40,550 nucleotides of DNA from Vibrio halioticoli NBRC 102217 (GCF_000496695.1 NZ_BAUJ01000015.1:1-40550); one strand, 5' to 3'; counted from the stretch's first letter, positions 24,908 through 32,544 are shown. Numbers and translations: made by a program. The notes: a model not told the origin generated them from the letters alone.

Positions 24908-25606
24908 ATGAATAAACAAGTCGATAGCCATAGCGCAGAAGCGTCAAAAAAACGCGTTTTATTGCTATTTGCTCATCCTTCTCAAGGGCGCTCTGAAGTG
25001 AATGCCGAATTGTTTAAGCTCGCTAACACCATTACTGGCGTGACGTGCGTTGATCTATATCGAGACTATCCCAAATACGACATCGACATTGAGCGAGAAC
25101 AACAAAGGTTGTTAGAGCATGACGTGGTGATCTTTCAGTTCCCTTTATATTGGTATTCAACGCCTTCAATTCTCAAAGAGTGGCAAGATTTAGTTTTAGA
25201 ATACAATTTTGCTTACGGCCCTAAAGGCACAGCGTTGCATGGTAAACATTTGTTGTGCGCTATCACCGCAGGCGGCAAGGAAGATGCCTATCAATGTGAT
25301 GGTTATAACCATTACACCATTCGAGAATTGCTACATCCTATAGAGCAAACCGCTTCGTTAATTGGCATGCAATATTGGGCCCCGTTTGTGTTATTTGGCG
25401 CAAGAACCGCAGTTGAAGAAGGGCGGGTGAGTGAACATATGCAACAGTGGCAATTGCTACTCAATGCCATTGTAGAAGATAGGGTGGATCTTAAAAAAGC
25501 GGGTCGGTTACCTCAATTAAGCGGGCACTTAGATTCAGCCTTGTTATTAGATGCAGAATTGTTACCTGCCGCTGATGCTCAGTCACACACAAAGGGAGAG
25601 GCGTAA
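24908..25606 (+). CDS. KefF/KefG-like NAD(P)H oxidoreductase, potassium-efflux ancillary protein
   Basis: 232 residues, a flavodoxin-like quinone oxidoreductase. VLLLFAHPSQGRSEVNAELF is the flavin-phosphate loop, DVVIFQFPLYWYSTPSILKEW is the hallmark of the KefF/KefG/MdaB group, and ITAGGKEDAYQ follows. Members bind and activate the Kef channel in glutathione-gated K+ efflux. The chain is longer than typical KefG (about 180-200), with extra residues at both ends. TAAGGGA upstream of the ATG is the ribosome-binding site. Its TAA overlaps the ATG of the Kef gene by one base, so the pair is translationally coupled. Confidence 0.88.
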   Translation: MNKQVDSHSAEASKKRVLLLFAHPSQGRSEVNAELFKLANTITGVTCVDLYRDYPKYDIDIEREQQRLLEHDVVIFQFPLYWYSTPSILKEWQDLVLEYNFAYGPKGTALHGKHLLCAITAGGKEDAYQCDGYNHYTIRELLHPIEQTASLIGMQYWAPFVLFGARTAVEEGRVSEHMQQWQLLLNAIVEDRVDLKKAGRLPQLSGHLDSALLLDAELLPAADAQSHTKGEA

Positions 25607-27531
25607 TGACTGGATATTTCTTACAGGCATTTATCTATTTAATTGCGGCTGTCATTGCAGTGCCGATTGCAAAGCGTCTTGGTTTAGGTTCGGTGTTGGG
25701 TTACTTAATTGCAGGGGTAGTCATTGGGCCTATTACCGGTCTGGTTGGCGCAGAGACAGCGACTATTCAGCACTTTGCTGAATTTGGCGTCGTTATGATG
25801 CTGTTTTTGGTCGGGCTAGAGCTTGAACCTAAGATGCTGTGGAACATGCGCAATCGCTTAGTGGGGCTCGGCGGCATTCAGGTGGCGGGCACAGCAGGTA
25901 TTGTAATGGCCATCGCGCTGATGTTAGGGGTGCAGTGGTCAATTGCGCTGGCTATCGGTCTTATTTTCTCCCTTTCTTCTACTGCTATTGTACTGCAAAC
26001 CTTTAGCGAAAAGGGGTTAAGCAAAACTCAAGGCGGACAAAACGCTTTCTCGGTATTGCTGTTTCAAGATATCGCTGTGATTCCTATGTTGGCGTTTATT
26101 CCGTTACTTGCCTTGCCTGAGTTGATTACTGCCGCTCAGTCAGCAGCGGTTGAAAGCGCAAACCATCACCCAGAATTGAGTTTAGTGGCCGGACTTCCGG
26201 GCTGGGCGTATGGACTGGTGATCACCGCTTCTATAGTTGCGGTCGTTGTAGGAGGGCATTTTGTCAGTCGTCCGCTGTTTCGCTTTGTGGCCTCATCCGG
26301 CTTACGAGAAATTTTTACTGCCACAGCATTGATGTTAGTGATAGGTATTGCCGCACTTATGGGCTTAGTGGGTTTGTCACCTGCACTAGGTACATTTTTA
26401 GCTGGGGTGGTATTGGCAAACAGTGAGTTTAGGCATGAATTAGAATCGAATATTGAGCCGTTTAAAGGACTATTGCTAGGGCTGTTTTTTATTACCGTCG
26501 GCGCTGGCATCAACTTTGGAATTTTGTTTGATGATTTTGCTCTTATTCTTGGGCTCACATTAGGCTTAATGCTACTTAAAGGGCTTGTTTTGTGGTGTCT
26601 CGCGGTGGTCTTTAAAATAAAAGGCGTCAATCGTTGGCTGTTTGCACTAAGCCTTGCGCAAGCGGGGGAGTTTGGTTTTGTACTGCTTAGCTTTACCGTA
26701 CAAAACAATGTATTACCTAGTGATATTGCGAGCACCTTGTCCTTGGTTGTGGCGCTGTCGATGTTCTTTACGCCTGGCTTATTCATTGTTTATGAAAAAA
26801 TTATTGTGCCTAGATTTGAAAAGCAAACCAATCAAGGCGAACAAGATGTGATTGATGAACAAGGCAAAGTGATTATTGCAGGGGTTGGGCGCTTCGGCCA
26901 GATAGTGAACCGACTGCTCGTAAATAATGGCGTAGAAACCGTAGTGTTGGATCATCAAGCAACGCAGGTCAATAACTTACGCAAAATAGGCATTAAAACC
27001 TTTTTTGGCGATGCCACTAAACCGGATCTGCTACACACTGCAGGCATAGAGCACGCCAGAGCGCTAGTGGTTGCTATTGATAATCAAGAGTCGTCAGTGC
27101 AATTGGTGAAGTACGTTCGGCACACCTACCCGCAAGTTAAAGTCATTGCTCGAGCCTTTGACCGAGGGCACTTTTATCAACTGCGTCAAGCTGGCGCCCA
27201 TCATATCGAAAGTGAAACCTTCCACTCTGCACTAGAGGTAGGCACCGTCGCGTTACGTTGTATGGGTTTTCATCCTTTTCAAATAGAACAACAACGTCAT
27301 TCTTATATTTACGTAGAGAAACAGAGCTCAGATGAATTATATAATGCTTGGTTGGATGATTCTGAGGGTGAGCGTTACGACAATAACTTCTTAAAGCTGT
27401 TTATTGAGCTTGAAGATAAAATACGTGATGCCATGGGCTCAGATCGTCATGACGGTGATTCGCGCGCTGAAAGAGGGTGGACGCCACCACCAAAAGGCTA
27501 TGCAGACCAATTTGAGGATAAGTTTGAGTGA
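25606..27531 (+). CDS. KefB/KefC-type glutathione-gated K+/H+ antiporter
   Basis: 641 residues. The N-terminal CPA2 exchanger domain (about residues 1-385, 12 segments) includes KRLGLGSVLGYLIAGVVIGP and FSLSSTAIVLQTFSEKGL. LSLAQAGEFGFVLLSFTVQ matches the KefC LAQGGEF segment. The C-terminal RCK/TrkA-N domain begins at about residue 420 (GKVIIAGVGRFGQIVNRLLV), binds nucleotide and glutathione adducts, and contacts the KefG-like partner encoded just upstream. A short C-terminal tail follows. It protects against electrophiles by K+ release and cytoplasmic acidification. KefB and KefC cannot be separated by eye. Confidence 0.9.
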   Translation: MTGYFLQAFIYLIAAVIAVPIAKRLGLGSVLGYLIAGVVIGPITGLVGAETATIQHFAEFGVVMMLFLVGLELEPKMLWNMRNRLVGLGGIQVAGTAGIVMAIALMLGVQWSIALAIGLIFSLSSTAIVLQTFSEKGLSKTQGGQNAFSVLLFQDIAVIPMLAFIPLLALPELITAAQSAAVESANHHPELSLVAGLPGWAYGLVITASIVAVVVGGHFVSRPLFRFVASSGLREIFTATALMLVIGIAALMGLVGLSPALGTFLAGVVLANSEFRHELESNIEPFKGLLLGLFFITVGAGINFGILFDDFALILGLTLGLMLLKGLVLWCLAVVFKIKGVNRWLFALSLAQAGEFGFVLLSFTVQNNVLPSDIASTLSLVVALSMFFTPGLFIVYEKIIVPRFEKQTNQGEQDVIDEQGKVIIAGVGRFGQIVNRLLVNNGVETVVLDHQATQVNNLRKIGIKTFFGDATKPDLLHTAGIEHARALVVAIDNQESSVQLVKYVRHTYPQVKVIARAFDRGHFYQLRQAGAHHIESETFHSALEVGTVALRCMGFHPFQIEQQRHSYIYVEKQSSDELYNAWLDDSEGERYDNNFLKLFIELEDKIRDAMGSDRHDGDSRAERGWTPPPKGYADQFEDKFE

Positions 27532-28712
27532 TAAAAGATAAATCGTGGCAAACACCAAAGAATTTCTTAATTCTAATTTCTATTATTGTGCCAGTGGCAT
27601 TTTCAAGCTGGATGGCACTGTTAAATAACTTTGTGATTGAAAAGGCCCATTTTAACGGTGCAGATATTGGTTTGCTACAAAGTGTTCGTGAGATCCCGGG
27701 CTTTTTAGCCTTTAGTGTTGTATTTGTGCTGTTGTTTATTCGCGAGCAGAAATTCATGCTAATTGCATTGGTGATGCTTGGATTAGGCACGCTTTTGACG
27801 GGGTTTTACCCAAGTTTAACCGGGTTATTGCTGACCACATTATTAATGTCGAGTGGCTTCCATTACTTTGAAACTTTAAAGCAATCATTGTCATTGCAAT
27901 GGTTATCAAAAGCAGAAGCGCCAGAAATGCTCGGCAAGATGATTTCCATCGGAGCGTTAGCATCCCTTATCACTTACGGCGCATTGTGGGTGATGTTGCA
28001 AGTGCTTAAATTGGATTATTCCGTGGTGTACGCGATTACTGGCGGTACGACTATTGTATTAGTGGCGGTAATGGCATTTTGCTTCCCTCAATTTAAAACC
28101 GATACCGTGCAAAACAAAAAGCTAATTTTAAGAAAACGTTATTGGCTGTACTACGCTCTGACCTTTATGAGCGGCGCACGTCGCCAGATCTTTACCGTAT
28201 TTGCAGGCTTTTTAATGGTAGAGAAATTTGGTTATTCGGCCGCAGATATCGCTTTGCTATTTTTGATTAATTACTCGTTTAACTTTTTGTTCGCCAAGAA
28301 AATTGGTCGTTTGATTGGCAAAATCGGCGAGCGAAAATCCATGATGTTTGAATATTTTGGTTTGATTTGCGTCTTCATCGGCTACGCCGTCGTGAAATCA
28401 GCACATTGGGCGGCCGCCTTGTACGTGGTTGACCATCTTTTCTTTGCATTAGCATTAGCTATTAAAACCTATTTCCAGAAAATCGCTGATCCCGCGGATA
28501 TGGCATCAACGGCAGGGGTAAGCTTCACCATTAACCACATTGCAGCGGTCGTCATTCCGGTAACTTTTGGCATCATTTGGCTAACTTCACCATCGTTGGT
28601 CTTTGTGATTGGCGCAGTAATGGCAGGGGTTTCTTTGCTATTGTCCTTGAATATTCCAGCGCATCCGACTGAGGGAAATGAAGTGAGATTTCTTCACTGG
28701 GGTAAGGCTTAA
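27528..28712 (+). CDS. Major facilitator superfamily transporter
   Basis: 394 residues with about 12 membrane segments. It begins at GTG 27528 and overlaps the Kef stop in a GTGA arrangement, with GAGGA about 10 bp upstream. MFS-like features are the N-terminal half with GADIGLLQSVREIPGFLAF and the central loop with basic residues (KTDTVQNKKLILRKRYWLYY). The second half contains KKIGRLIGKIGERKSMMFEY, a degenerate form of the loop motif between segments 8 and 9. The substrate is unknown. The overlap suggests it is co-expressed with the Kef pair. Confidence 0.85.
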   Translation: MIKDKSWQTPKNFLILISIIVPVAFSSWMALLNNFVIEKAHFNGADIGLLQSVREIPGFLAFSVVFVLLFIREQKFMLIALVMLGLGTLLTGFYPSLTGLLLTTLLMSSGFHYFETLKQSLSLQWLSKAEAPEMLGKMISIGALASLITYGALWVMLQVLKLDYSVVYAITGGTTIVLVAVMAFCFPQFKTDTVQNKKLILRKRYWLYYALTFMSGARRQIFTVFAGFLMVEKFGYSAADIALLFLINYSFNFLFAKKIGRLIGKIGERKSMMFEYFGLICVFIGYAVVKSAHWAAALYVVDHLFFALALAIKTYFQKIADPADMASTAGVSFTINHIAAVVIPVTFGIIWLTSPSLVFVIGAVMAGVSLLLSLNIPAHPTEGNEVRFLHWGKA

Positions 28713-29068
28713 TTTATAGAAGGCTATGATGTCTTGAAGTTGTAGTCGCTCCCTCTGGACGGGGGAGTATTGAATATAGACGTATTGCTAGAAAAGATAC
28801 TGTCATGTGTTTGATAGCTGCTTACTTTACCTATTGCTTGCTTAACAAGAAGTTACCAGTTCAACTTTCATAGTTGTCGCTCCAAAAGAATACTAAAGTG
28901 ATACTATGCTATCACTTTGAGCTTCGTAAGTTCCGTGACCACTAACGCAGCATTAAGGTGGGTAACGGTACCATGATACCTAACGATGGAATGAAAAATG
29001 CCATGCGTTGGGAGGCCATATTAAATGCTTGTAAATGCATTTAGACGCGCACGTAAATCCACTTTACA
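28713..29068. other. Hairpin-dense intergenic region upstream of the Abi-like gene
   Basis: This 356-bp gap lacks a convincing ORF. It carries at least four inverted repeats in tandem: 28895-28918 (AAAGTGATA/TATCACTTT), 28933-28968 (CCGT-CCAC/GTGG-ACGG), 28979-29012 (11-bp stem with one bulged G) and 29022-29043 (TAAATGC/GCATTTA). The density is much greater than in the other gaps of the window and fits a folded single-stranded site, a structured RNA, or both. Confidence 0.6.
28979..29013 (+). repeat. Upstream flanking hairpin repeat (attC-like, degenerate)
   Basis: CCTAACGATGG pairs with CCAT-g-CGTTGGG, an 11-bp stem including one G-T pair and one extrahelical G, with an 11-nt loop containing AAAAATG. 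Just outside, AGCATTAA..TGG (28949-28961) can pair with CCA..TTAA-a-TGCT (29016-29030), again with an extrahelical base. The hairpin is homologous to 30282-30315 on the other side of the Abi-like gene. Canonical attC end boxes are incomplete: ACCTAAC fits RYYYAAC but a GTTRRRY end is missing. Confidence 0.5.
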
Positions 29069-30061
29069 ATGCACTTTTCTTTTTCTACCCTCAAGCATAT
29101 GAAGCCTAACAATATTACTGAAACCATTAACACGATCTCTTCCGATCGTCTCAATAGTTATCGTAGCTACTTTCATCTGAACTCAGATGAAGAGTGCTTA
29201 GGGCTGTATTTGTGGAATGATGCTCTTTCTGCTTCCTTTTTCAAATTAATTAGTATCTTTGAAGTAGCTCTTCGCAATACTATTCATAGGGAGCTGTCTC
29301 ACCAATTCAATGCGCACCGACAGCAAGGGCATGCATTCGATAATGATTGGTATGAGTACCTGATTACCCTAGGTCAATTAAAGCCTAAGACAGTGGATAT
29401 GATTCGAAAAGTGACCCATTTTCAATCACGAGGTCGCGGAAGAAGAAATCGAAATCAATTAATAGCGAAAAATCCGGCACCAACACCAGGAAAAGTAATC
29501 GCGGCACAAAGTTTTGGTTTCTGGGGGTTTTTAATTAATGATACTTCGTCGAACAACTCAATAGATTGGCAAAGCGCACTATTCAAAGGGCTTAAAGGGC
29601 ACTTCGCCCTCCATTCTACTTACTGGTCTCAAAACGCACTAGAAGACTTTTTAATGCGGTTGAGTCAGGTCAATGAACTAAGAAACCGAATTGCTCACCA
29701 CGAACCTATTTGGAAGTTCACTCAGATCAAACACTACAGAACCAACCAAGAAATCTATCCTGCGGCATCAACGCCAGAAGAGAGTATTCAGCGAATGAAG
29801 ACTTTAAATGAGCGATTGTGCCGGATACTTGGCTGGGTATCCGAAGATAGAAAGAACGATTATTTGGACTCCCATTACAAATCACATTTTGATTGGCTTA
29901 CAAGTATTGAAGCTCTAGATGTATACAAATCTCTTTCATACAGCAATATACTAACACCCGCACAAGCGAAAAGACGTTTTAATGGTATAGTAAAAAGTTC
30001 AAAGGTACATGAGGTTATTGGCAAGCGAGGCATAGTTACTATACTCCCTGGAGTTGTGTAG
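29069..30061 (+). CDS. Abi family protein with HEPN RNase motif (AbiF/AbiD-like)
   Basis: 330 residues. The N-terminal region RLNSYRSYFHLN, then LGLYLWNDALSASFFKLISIFEVALRNTIHREL (about residues 46-75), is the conserved core of Abi-like (Abi_2-type) proteins. VNELRNRIAHHEPIW (201-215) holds the HEPN active motif R205-X4-H210. HEPN proteins of this type are RNA-cleaving toxins in abortive phage defence. Two starts are possible, ATG 29069 or ATG 29099 (MKPNNITETIN); neither has a good ribosome-binding site, and a TACAAT box overlaps 29069, so the shorter form is a real alternative. A strong promoter and a small RNA gene begin directly after the stop codon. Homologous hairpins flank the unit. 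Defence function is inferred from family. Confidence 0.82.
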   Translation: MHFSFSTLKHMKPNNITETINTISSDRLNSYRSYFHLNSDEECLGLYLWNDALSASFFKLISIFEVALRNTIHRELSHQFNAHRQQGHAFDNDWYEYLITLGQLKPKTVDMIRKVTHFQSRGRGRRNRNQLIAKNPAPTPGKVIAAQSFGFWGFLINDTSSNNSIDWQSALFKGLKGHFALHSTYWSQNALEDFLMRLSQVNELRNRIAHHEPIWKFTQIKHYRTNQEIYPAASTPEESIQRMKTLNERLCRILGWVSEDRKNDYLDSHYKSHFDWLTSIEALDVYKSLSYSNILTPAQAKRRFNGIVKSSKVHEVIGKRGIVTILPGVV

Positions 30062-30090
30062 TTGACACTACAGTAGCTTTATACCATAAT
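30062..30090 (+). promoter_or_regulatory. Near-consensus sigma70 promoter directly after the Abi-like gene
   Basis: TTGACA (30062-30067) is a perfect -35. A 17-bp spacer leads to CATAAT (30085-30090), five of six matches to the -10. It begins one base after the stop codon (30059-30061) and drives transcription away from the gene into a non-coding stretch, predicting a start near 30097. Confidence 0.7.
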
Positions 30091-30096
30091 TTAGTC

Positions 30097-30192
30097 ACTA
30101 GCTCGTTAGGCTACAGTGTTGGTAATAAAATTCTCGCCAATATCTCTAACTTGAGCATTCTAGAAAGCACCCTGCGGGGTGCTTTTCGCTTT
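30097..30192 (+). ncRNA. Predicted structured small RNA paired with the HEPN Abi-like gene
   Basis: About 96 nt are bounded by the promoter at 30062-30090 and the terminator at 30164-30192, with no sizeable ORF. Predicted folding: an outer stem GCTC-GTTAG (30101-30109) with CTAAC-tt-GAGC (30146-30156), an inner hairpin TGTTGG/CCAATA (30117-30122/30137-30142), and a terminator stem of 9 bp. Position and orientation suggest an RNA antitoxin or cofactor of the HEPN protein; structured RNAs linked to abiF-type genes are known. I cannot test membership of that RNA family by eye. It is the strongest non-coding candidate in the window. Confidence 0.55.
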
Positions 30193-30194
30193 TC
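30164..30194 (+). terminator. Strong terminator of the predicted small RNA / Abi unit
   Basis: AAAGCACCC / GGGTGCTTT, a 9-bp perfect stem with loop TGCG, is followed by TCGCTTTTC. It ends the predicted small RNA and would also stop readthrough from the Abi-like gene. Confidence 0.88.
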
Positions 30195-30224
30195 TAAGAG
30201 CTAAAATCTAAAGTCAGATAATGT

Positions 30225-30236
30225 CCGCTTAAGCGG
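30225..30236. repeat. 12-bp palindrome CCGCTTAAGCGG
   Basis: A perfect palindrome lies between the small RNA terminator and the downstream flanking hairpin. A related half (CCCGCTTTGCGG) occurs at 30343-30354, on the other side of that hairpin, so the two bracket it. Confidence 0.6.
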
Positions 30237-30281
30237 TGAGCAACGTAATGCAATATTTCTGCGTACCACCTAACTCACAAA

Positions 30282-30340
30282 ATTCAACGCATGGTAAAAA
30301 TGCTACGCGTTGCGAATCCGTCTTGAAATGTTTGTTGAAT
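30282..30340 (+). repeat. Downstream flanking hairpin repeat (attC-like, degenerate)
   Basis: CAACGC (30285-30290) pairs with GCGTTG (30307-30312), with inner GCAT/ATGC as an alternative. ATTCAAC (30282-30288) also pairs with GTTGAAT (30334-30340). AACGCATGG..AAAAATGC..GCGTTG..GA aligns base by base with the upstream hairpin at 28982-29013 in the same orientation. ACCTAAC at 30268-30274 fits the RYYYAAC box of attC sites, but no GTTRRRY end box was found. Confidence 0.5.
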
Positions 30341-30385
30341 GAACCCGCTTTGCGGCAGAAATAAGCATAAAGTGACCATACTTCT

Positions 30386-30486
30386 TGTGTGTCAACGGGG
30401 TCAGGTCTTGAATTTTGCAAAGAGAAAAATTTTTCTGTGTGTCAACGGGGTCAGGTCTTGAATTTTGCAAAGAGAAAAATTTTTTC
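30386..30486 (+). repeat. Two perfect tandem copies of a 50-bp sequence
   Basis: Unit 1 (30386-30435) and unit 2 (30436-30486) are identical apart from one extra T in the second. Each contains GGGGTCAGGTCTTGAATTTT and the palindrome AGAAAAATTTTTCT. The GGGGTCAGGTCTTG block reminds me of extragenic sequences associated with REP-type (Y1) transposases in gammaproteobacteria; that is from memory and uncertain. No transposase gene is present in the window. Confidence 0.85.
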
Positions 30487-30698
30487 TGCGTATCTATCAG
30501 TACAACTGATGGGTCATCGGTGGGCTTGTGATACCAAGCTTTGGGACAAAACCATCGAAAAGCTTCGAGCTTTATTATCATAGTTCTAATCTTTATTGCC
30601 GAGTTTCAAACCCTAATGTTCAACGACGATTAGTAGCTCTACGTTAAACCAATTGTTTTAATCTCTATTCCAACAACTGCAGCCAATAGATTAGAAAA
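30487..30698. other. Non-coding remnant region
   Basis: About 200 bp lie between the tandem repeat and the terminator. A short open stretch on the plus strand to 30583 (ending LMGHRWACDTKLWDKTIEKL) has no start signal of its own and could be a decayed coding fragment. Nothing else was recognised. Confidence 0.4.
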
Positions 30699-30731
30699 CC
30701 CCGCTACAGATCCCTCTGTAGCGGGGTTTTT
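30699..30731. terminator. Bidirectional terminator of the HlyD-family gene
   Basis: CCCCGCTACAG / CTGTAGCGGGG, an 11-bp perfect stem with loop ATCCCT, is flanked by AAAA on the left and TTTTT on the right. It ends the minus-strand HlyD/DUF3302 operon and isolates the accessory island. Confidence 0.92.
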
Positions 30732-30753
30732 AATACATCGAATCAATGGATGA

Positions 30754-31884
30754 TTAGTGATCCAAATACAGGTAGTTTTGCCAGCTCTTCATGCGAATCA
30801 GGATTTTACGCATGATAGAGACATGGTGAAAACTATCGGAATACACGGCAACTTCTACAGAAGCCCCTAAAGGTAATTGGTATTGAGATAAGTCATCGTG
30901 CAGTCGCAGTTTCACTAGTGCTCGGCCAGATACATTCAGTGATTGTGTGCCTAACAATCTTCCTGATGCCTGAATTTCACCTTCGGCCATAGCAGGGATG
31001 ACGTTGACTACCTCGCCAGAGAAGACTCTGCCCGGTAAGCTTGGAAACATAAACTCAGCTTCAAACCCCGGCTCTAGGCGTTGTAATGAATTCTGGCGAA
31101 ATGCCGCCGCATAATAAAATTCTTCAGCGTGGATAAAGACCATTGACGGTGCCAGTGGTAAAGGCACTGCCATTTGCCCCGGACGTAAGATAAGTTGCGT
31201 AACAAAGCCGTTGGTAGGGGCTCTAACTACCGTTTCATCAAGGTTAAACTCGGCTTGTCGAACTTGAGCTTGCAAGCGAGCGACAGTGGTATTTTCGCCC
31301 TCTATTTCAGATTCAAATGCCACACGAGCACTGTTTTCCATAGCGATTTTTGCTTCTAAATCAGCTTGCGCCCCTTTTAAGTTTTGACGACGAGTGTCTA
31401 CTTGTTGGGCGGTAAATGCGCCTTTCTTGTAACCCGAATAATAACGATTAAACTCTTGTCGAATACGGTCACGCTCAGCGATAGAGCGGATTACATCGGC
31501 TTGAGCGGCCTTATATTCGGACTCTAACTGATAGACAGCTTGTATTGCGGCGGCCAAATCGGCCTGTTTGCTCATCAACTCTGCTTCATAAGGTTCAGAT
31601 TCAATTGTGAACAAGGGCTCACCTTTCACAATAAAAGTATCTGGTTTGACGTTGACTTCAACAACTCGACCTTTCACCGTCGGCACTATCGGTGTGGTGT
31701 TGTAAACTTGGCGACCAATTTGCGTAAATGGATGGTTGTAGTTCATCAGCAGTATTAAGGTGCCAATCAAAATAACGCCACCTAACACCGCGGTAGGAAC
31801 ACTCCATTTGTTCAATGGGATTTTAAATATCTTGAATACAGCGACACAAAACGCGGTATAGGTCAGTATGAGTAGTAAATCCAT
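30754..31884 (-). CDS. HlyD-family membrane fusion protein (YiaV/YibH-like)
   Basis: 376 residues with two N-terminal hydrophobic segments (residues 2-20 and 29-47). A lipoyl/biotinyl-like half follows (VPTVKGRVVEVNVKPDTFIVKGEPLFTIES), then a long coiled coil (about 95-200). The second lipoyl half (VVRAPTNGFVTQLILRPGQMAV) and a beta-barrel domain complete the fold. Such adaptors bridge inner-membrane exporters to the outer membrane. The partner exporter is not in the window. It overlaps by one base the upstream DUF3302 gene, the same pairing as E. coli yiaW-yiaV and yibI-yibH. The substrate is unknown. Confidence 0.9.
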   Translation of the reverse strand: MDLLLILTYTAFCVAVFKIFKIPLNKWSVPTAVLGGVILIGTLILLMNYNHPFTQIGRQVYNTTPIVPTVKGRVVEVNVKPDTFIVKGEPLFTIESEPYEAELMSKQADLAAAIQAVYQLESEYKAAQADVIRSIAERDRIRQEFNRYYSGYKKGAFTAQQVDTRRQNLKGAQADLEAKIAMENSARVAFESEIEGENTTVARLQAQVRQAEFNLDETVVRAPTNGFVTQLILRPGQMAVPLPLAPSMVFIHAEEFYYAAAFRQNSLQRLEPGFEAEFMFPSLPGRVFSGEVVNVIPAMAEGEIQASGRLLGTQSLNVSGRALVKLRLHDDLSQYQLPLGASVEVAVYSDSFHHVSIMRKILIRMKSWQNYLYLDH

Positions 31885-32291
31885 TACACATCTCCTTCGC
31901 TAGGTTGAGAGGGCGATTTAGCTGCAGTCTGAGGTTGCACTTGTGGCTGATTTTCTTGGAGTTGTTTTAGTTGAGCAACTTGTTGGGATAAATCATTAAG
32001 CTGTTGATTAAGTTGGGTAATGTCATGATGTAAATCAGATTGCTCTTGCTTGATTTGAGTCATTCCCCATCCACGGTCTTCACGCCATAAGGTGGCCCAT
32101 ATCCAGAGAAACGGCCAAATAACATGTAGGGTCAAAAGGCTGATCCAGCCGGTTACGTGAATGGCGTCTTGGTGGGGATGATTTCGTTTTTTGGCAATTT
32201 CATAGGGGATATCGTGAATGACTATCACCCCATAAAAAAGGACAAGAGCGACGAAAACTAATAATCCTAAAGCTACGTAATCGAGAAGCAT
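31884..32291 (-). CDS. DUF3302 inner-membrane protein (YiaW/YibI-like)
   Basis: 135 residues. Two membrane segments (LLDYVALGLLVFVALVLFYG and HVTGWISLLTLHVIWPFLWIW) carry the DUF3302 pattern VIHDIPYEIAKKRNHPHQDAIH between them. The C-terminal tail is a Gln-rich coiled coil (QEQSDLHHDITQLNQQLNDL) and a Pro/Gln-rich end. It is co-transcribed with the HlyD-family gene, whose start overlaps its stop, which is the conserved partner arrangement. Molecular function is unknown; it probably accompanies the membrane fusion protein. Confidence 0.88.
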   Translation of the reverse strand: MLLDYVALGLLVFVALVLFYGVIVIHDIPYEIAKKRNHPHQDAIHVTGWISLLTLHVIWPFLWIWATLWREDRGWGMTQIKQEQSDLHHDITQLNQQLNDLSQQVAQLKQLQENQPQVQPQTAAKSPSQPSEGDV

Positions 32292-32544
32292 GTTTCATCC
32301 TTGTAATGCTTGTTCTGATATTGTTGTAATATTTTTAACTTTTATCTGAGTGAATACAACTACTTTATTGATTATATGAGCTTTTACTTGAGGTTTTGCC
32401 TGTTAAATGAAATTAACAATTGATGGATTACAGTTAACTTCTATTACTATCACTGTGCTCTAAGCACCTAGCAGAAATGTTGAATGATAAGGTTTGCCTG
32501 TTTGGGAGAGTCAGTATTTTACAATTAAAGATTAAGGGTCTGAT

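Noticed and set aside
26166..26786. 206-codon minus-strand frame inside the Kef gene
   Set aside because: It is opposite a well-supported antiporter, has low-complexity Ser/Lys/Pro/Asn composition and no family features; it is a shadow frame.
28943..29037. Calling the upstream repeat a bona fide attC site
   Set aside because: The GTTRRRY end box is missing (GTAAAT instead) and no integrase is present, so it is listed only as attC-like.
30229..30581. Minus-strand open frames of 63 and 92 codons over the flanking hairpin and the 50-bp repeats
   Set aside because: They translate the tandem repeat itself, lack ribosome-binding sites and show no protein-like pattern.
30389..30583. Plus-strand 64-codon frame ending LMGHRWACDTKLW
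   Set aside because: It begins inside the repeat and has no start signal. The end slightly recalls a recombinase fragment, but this is too short to support.
30062..30753. CRISPR-like array from the two 50-bp direct repeats
   Set aside because: The copies are adjacent with no spacer, only two in number, and no cas genes are present.
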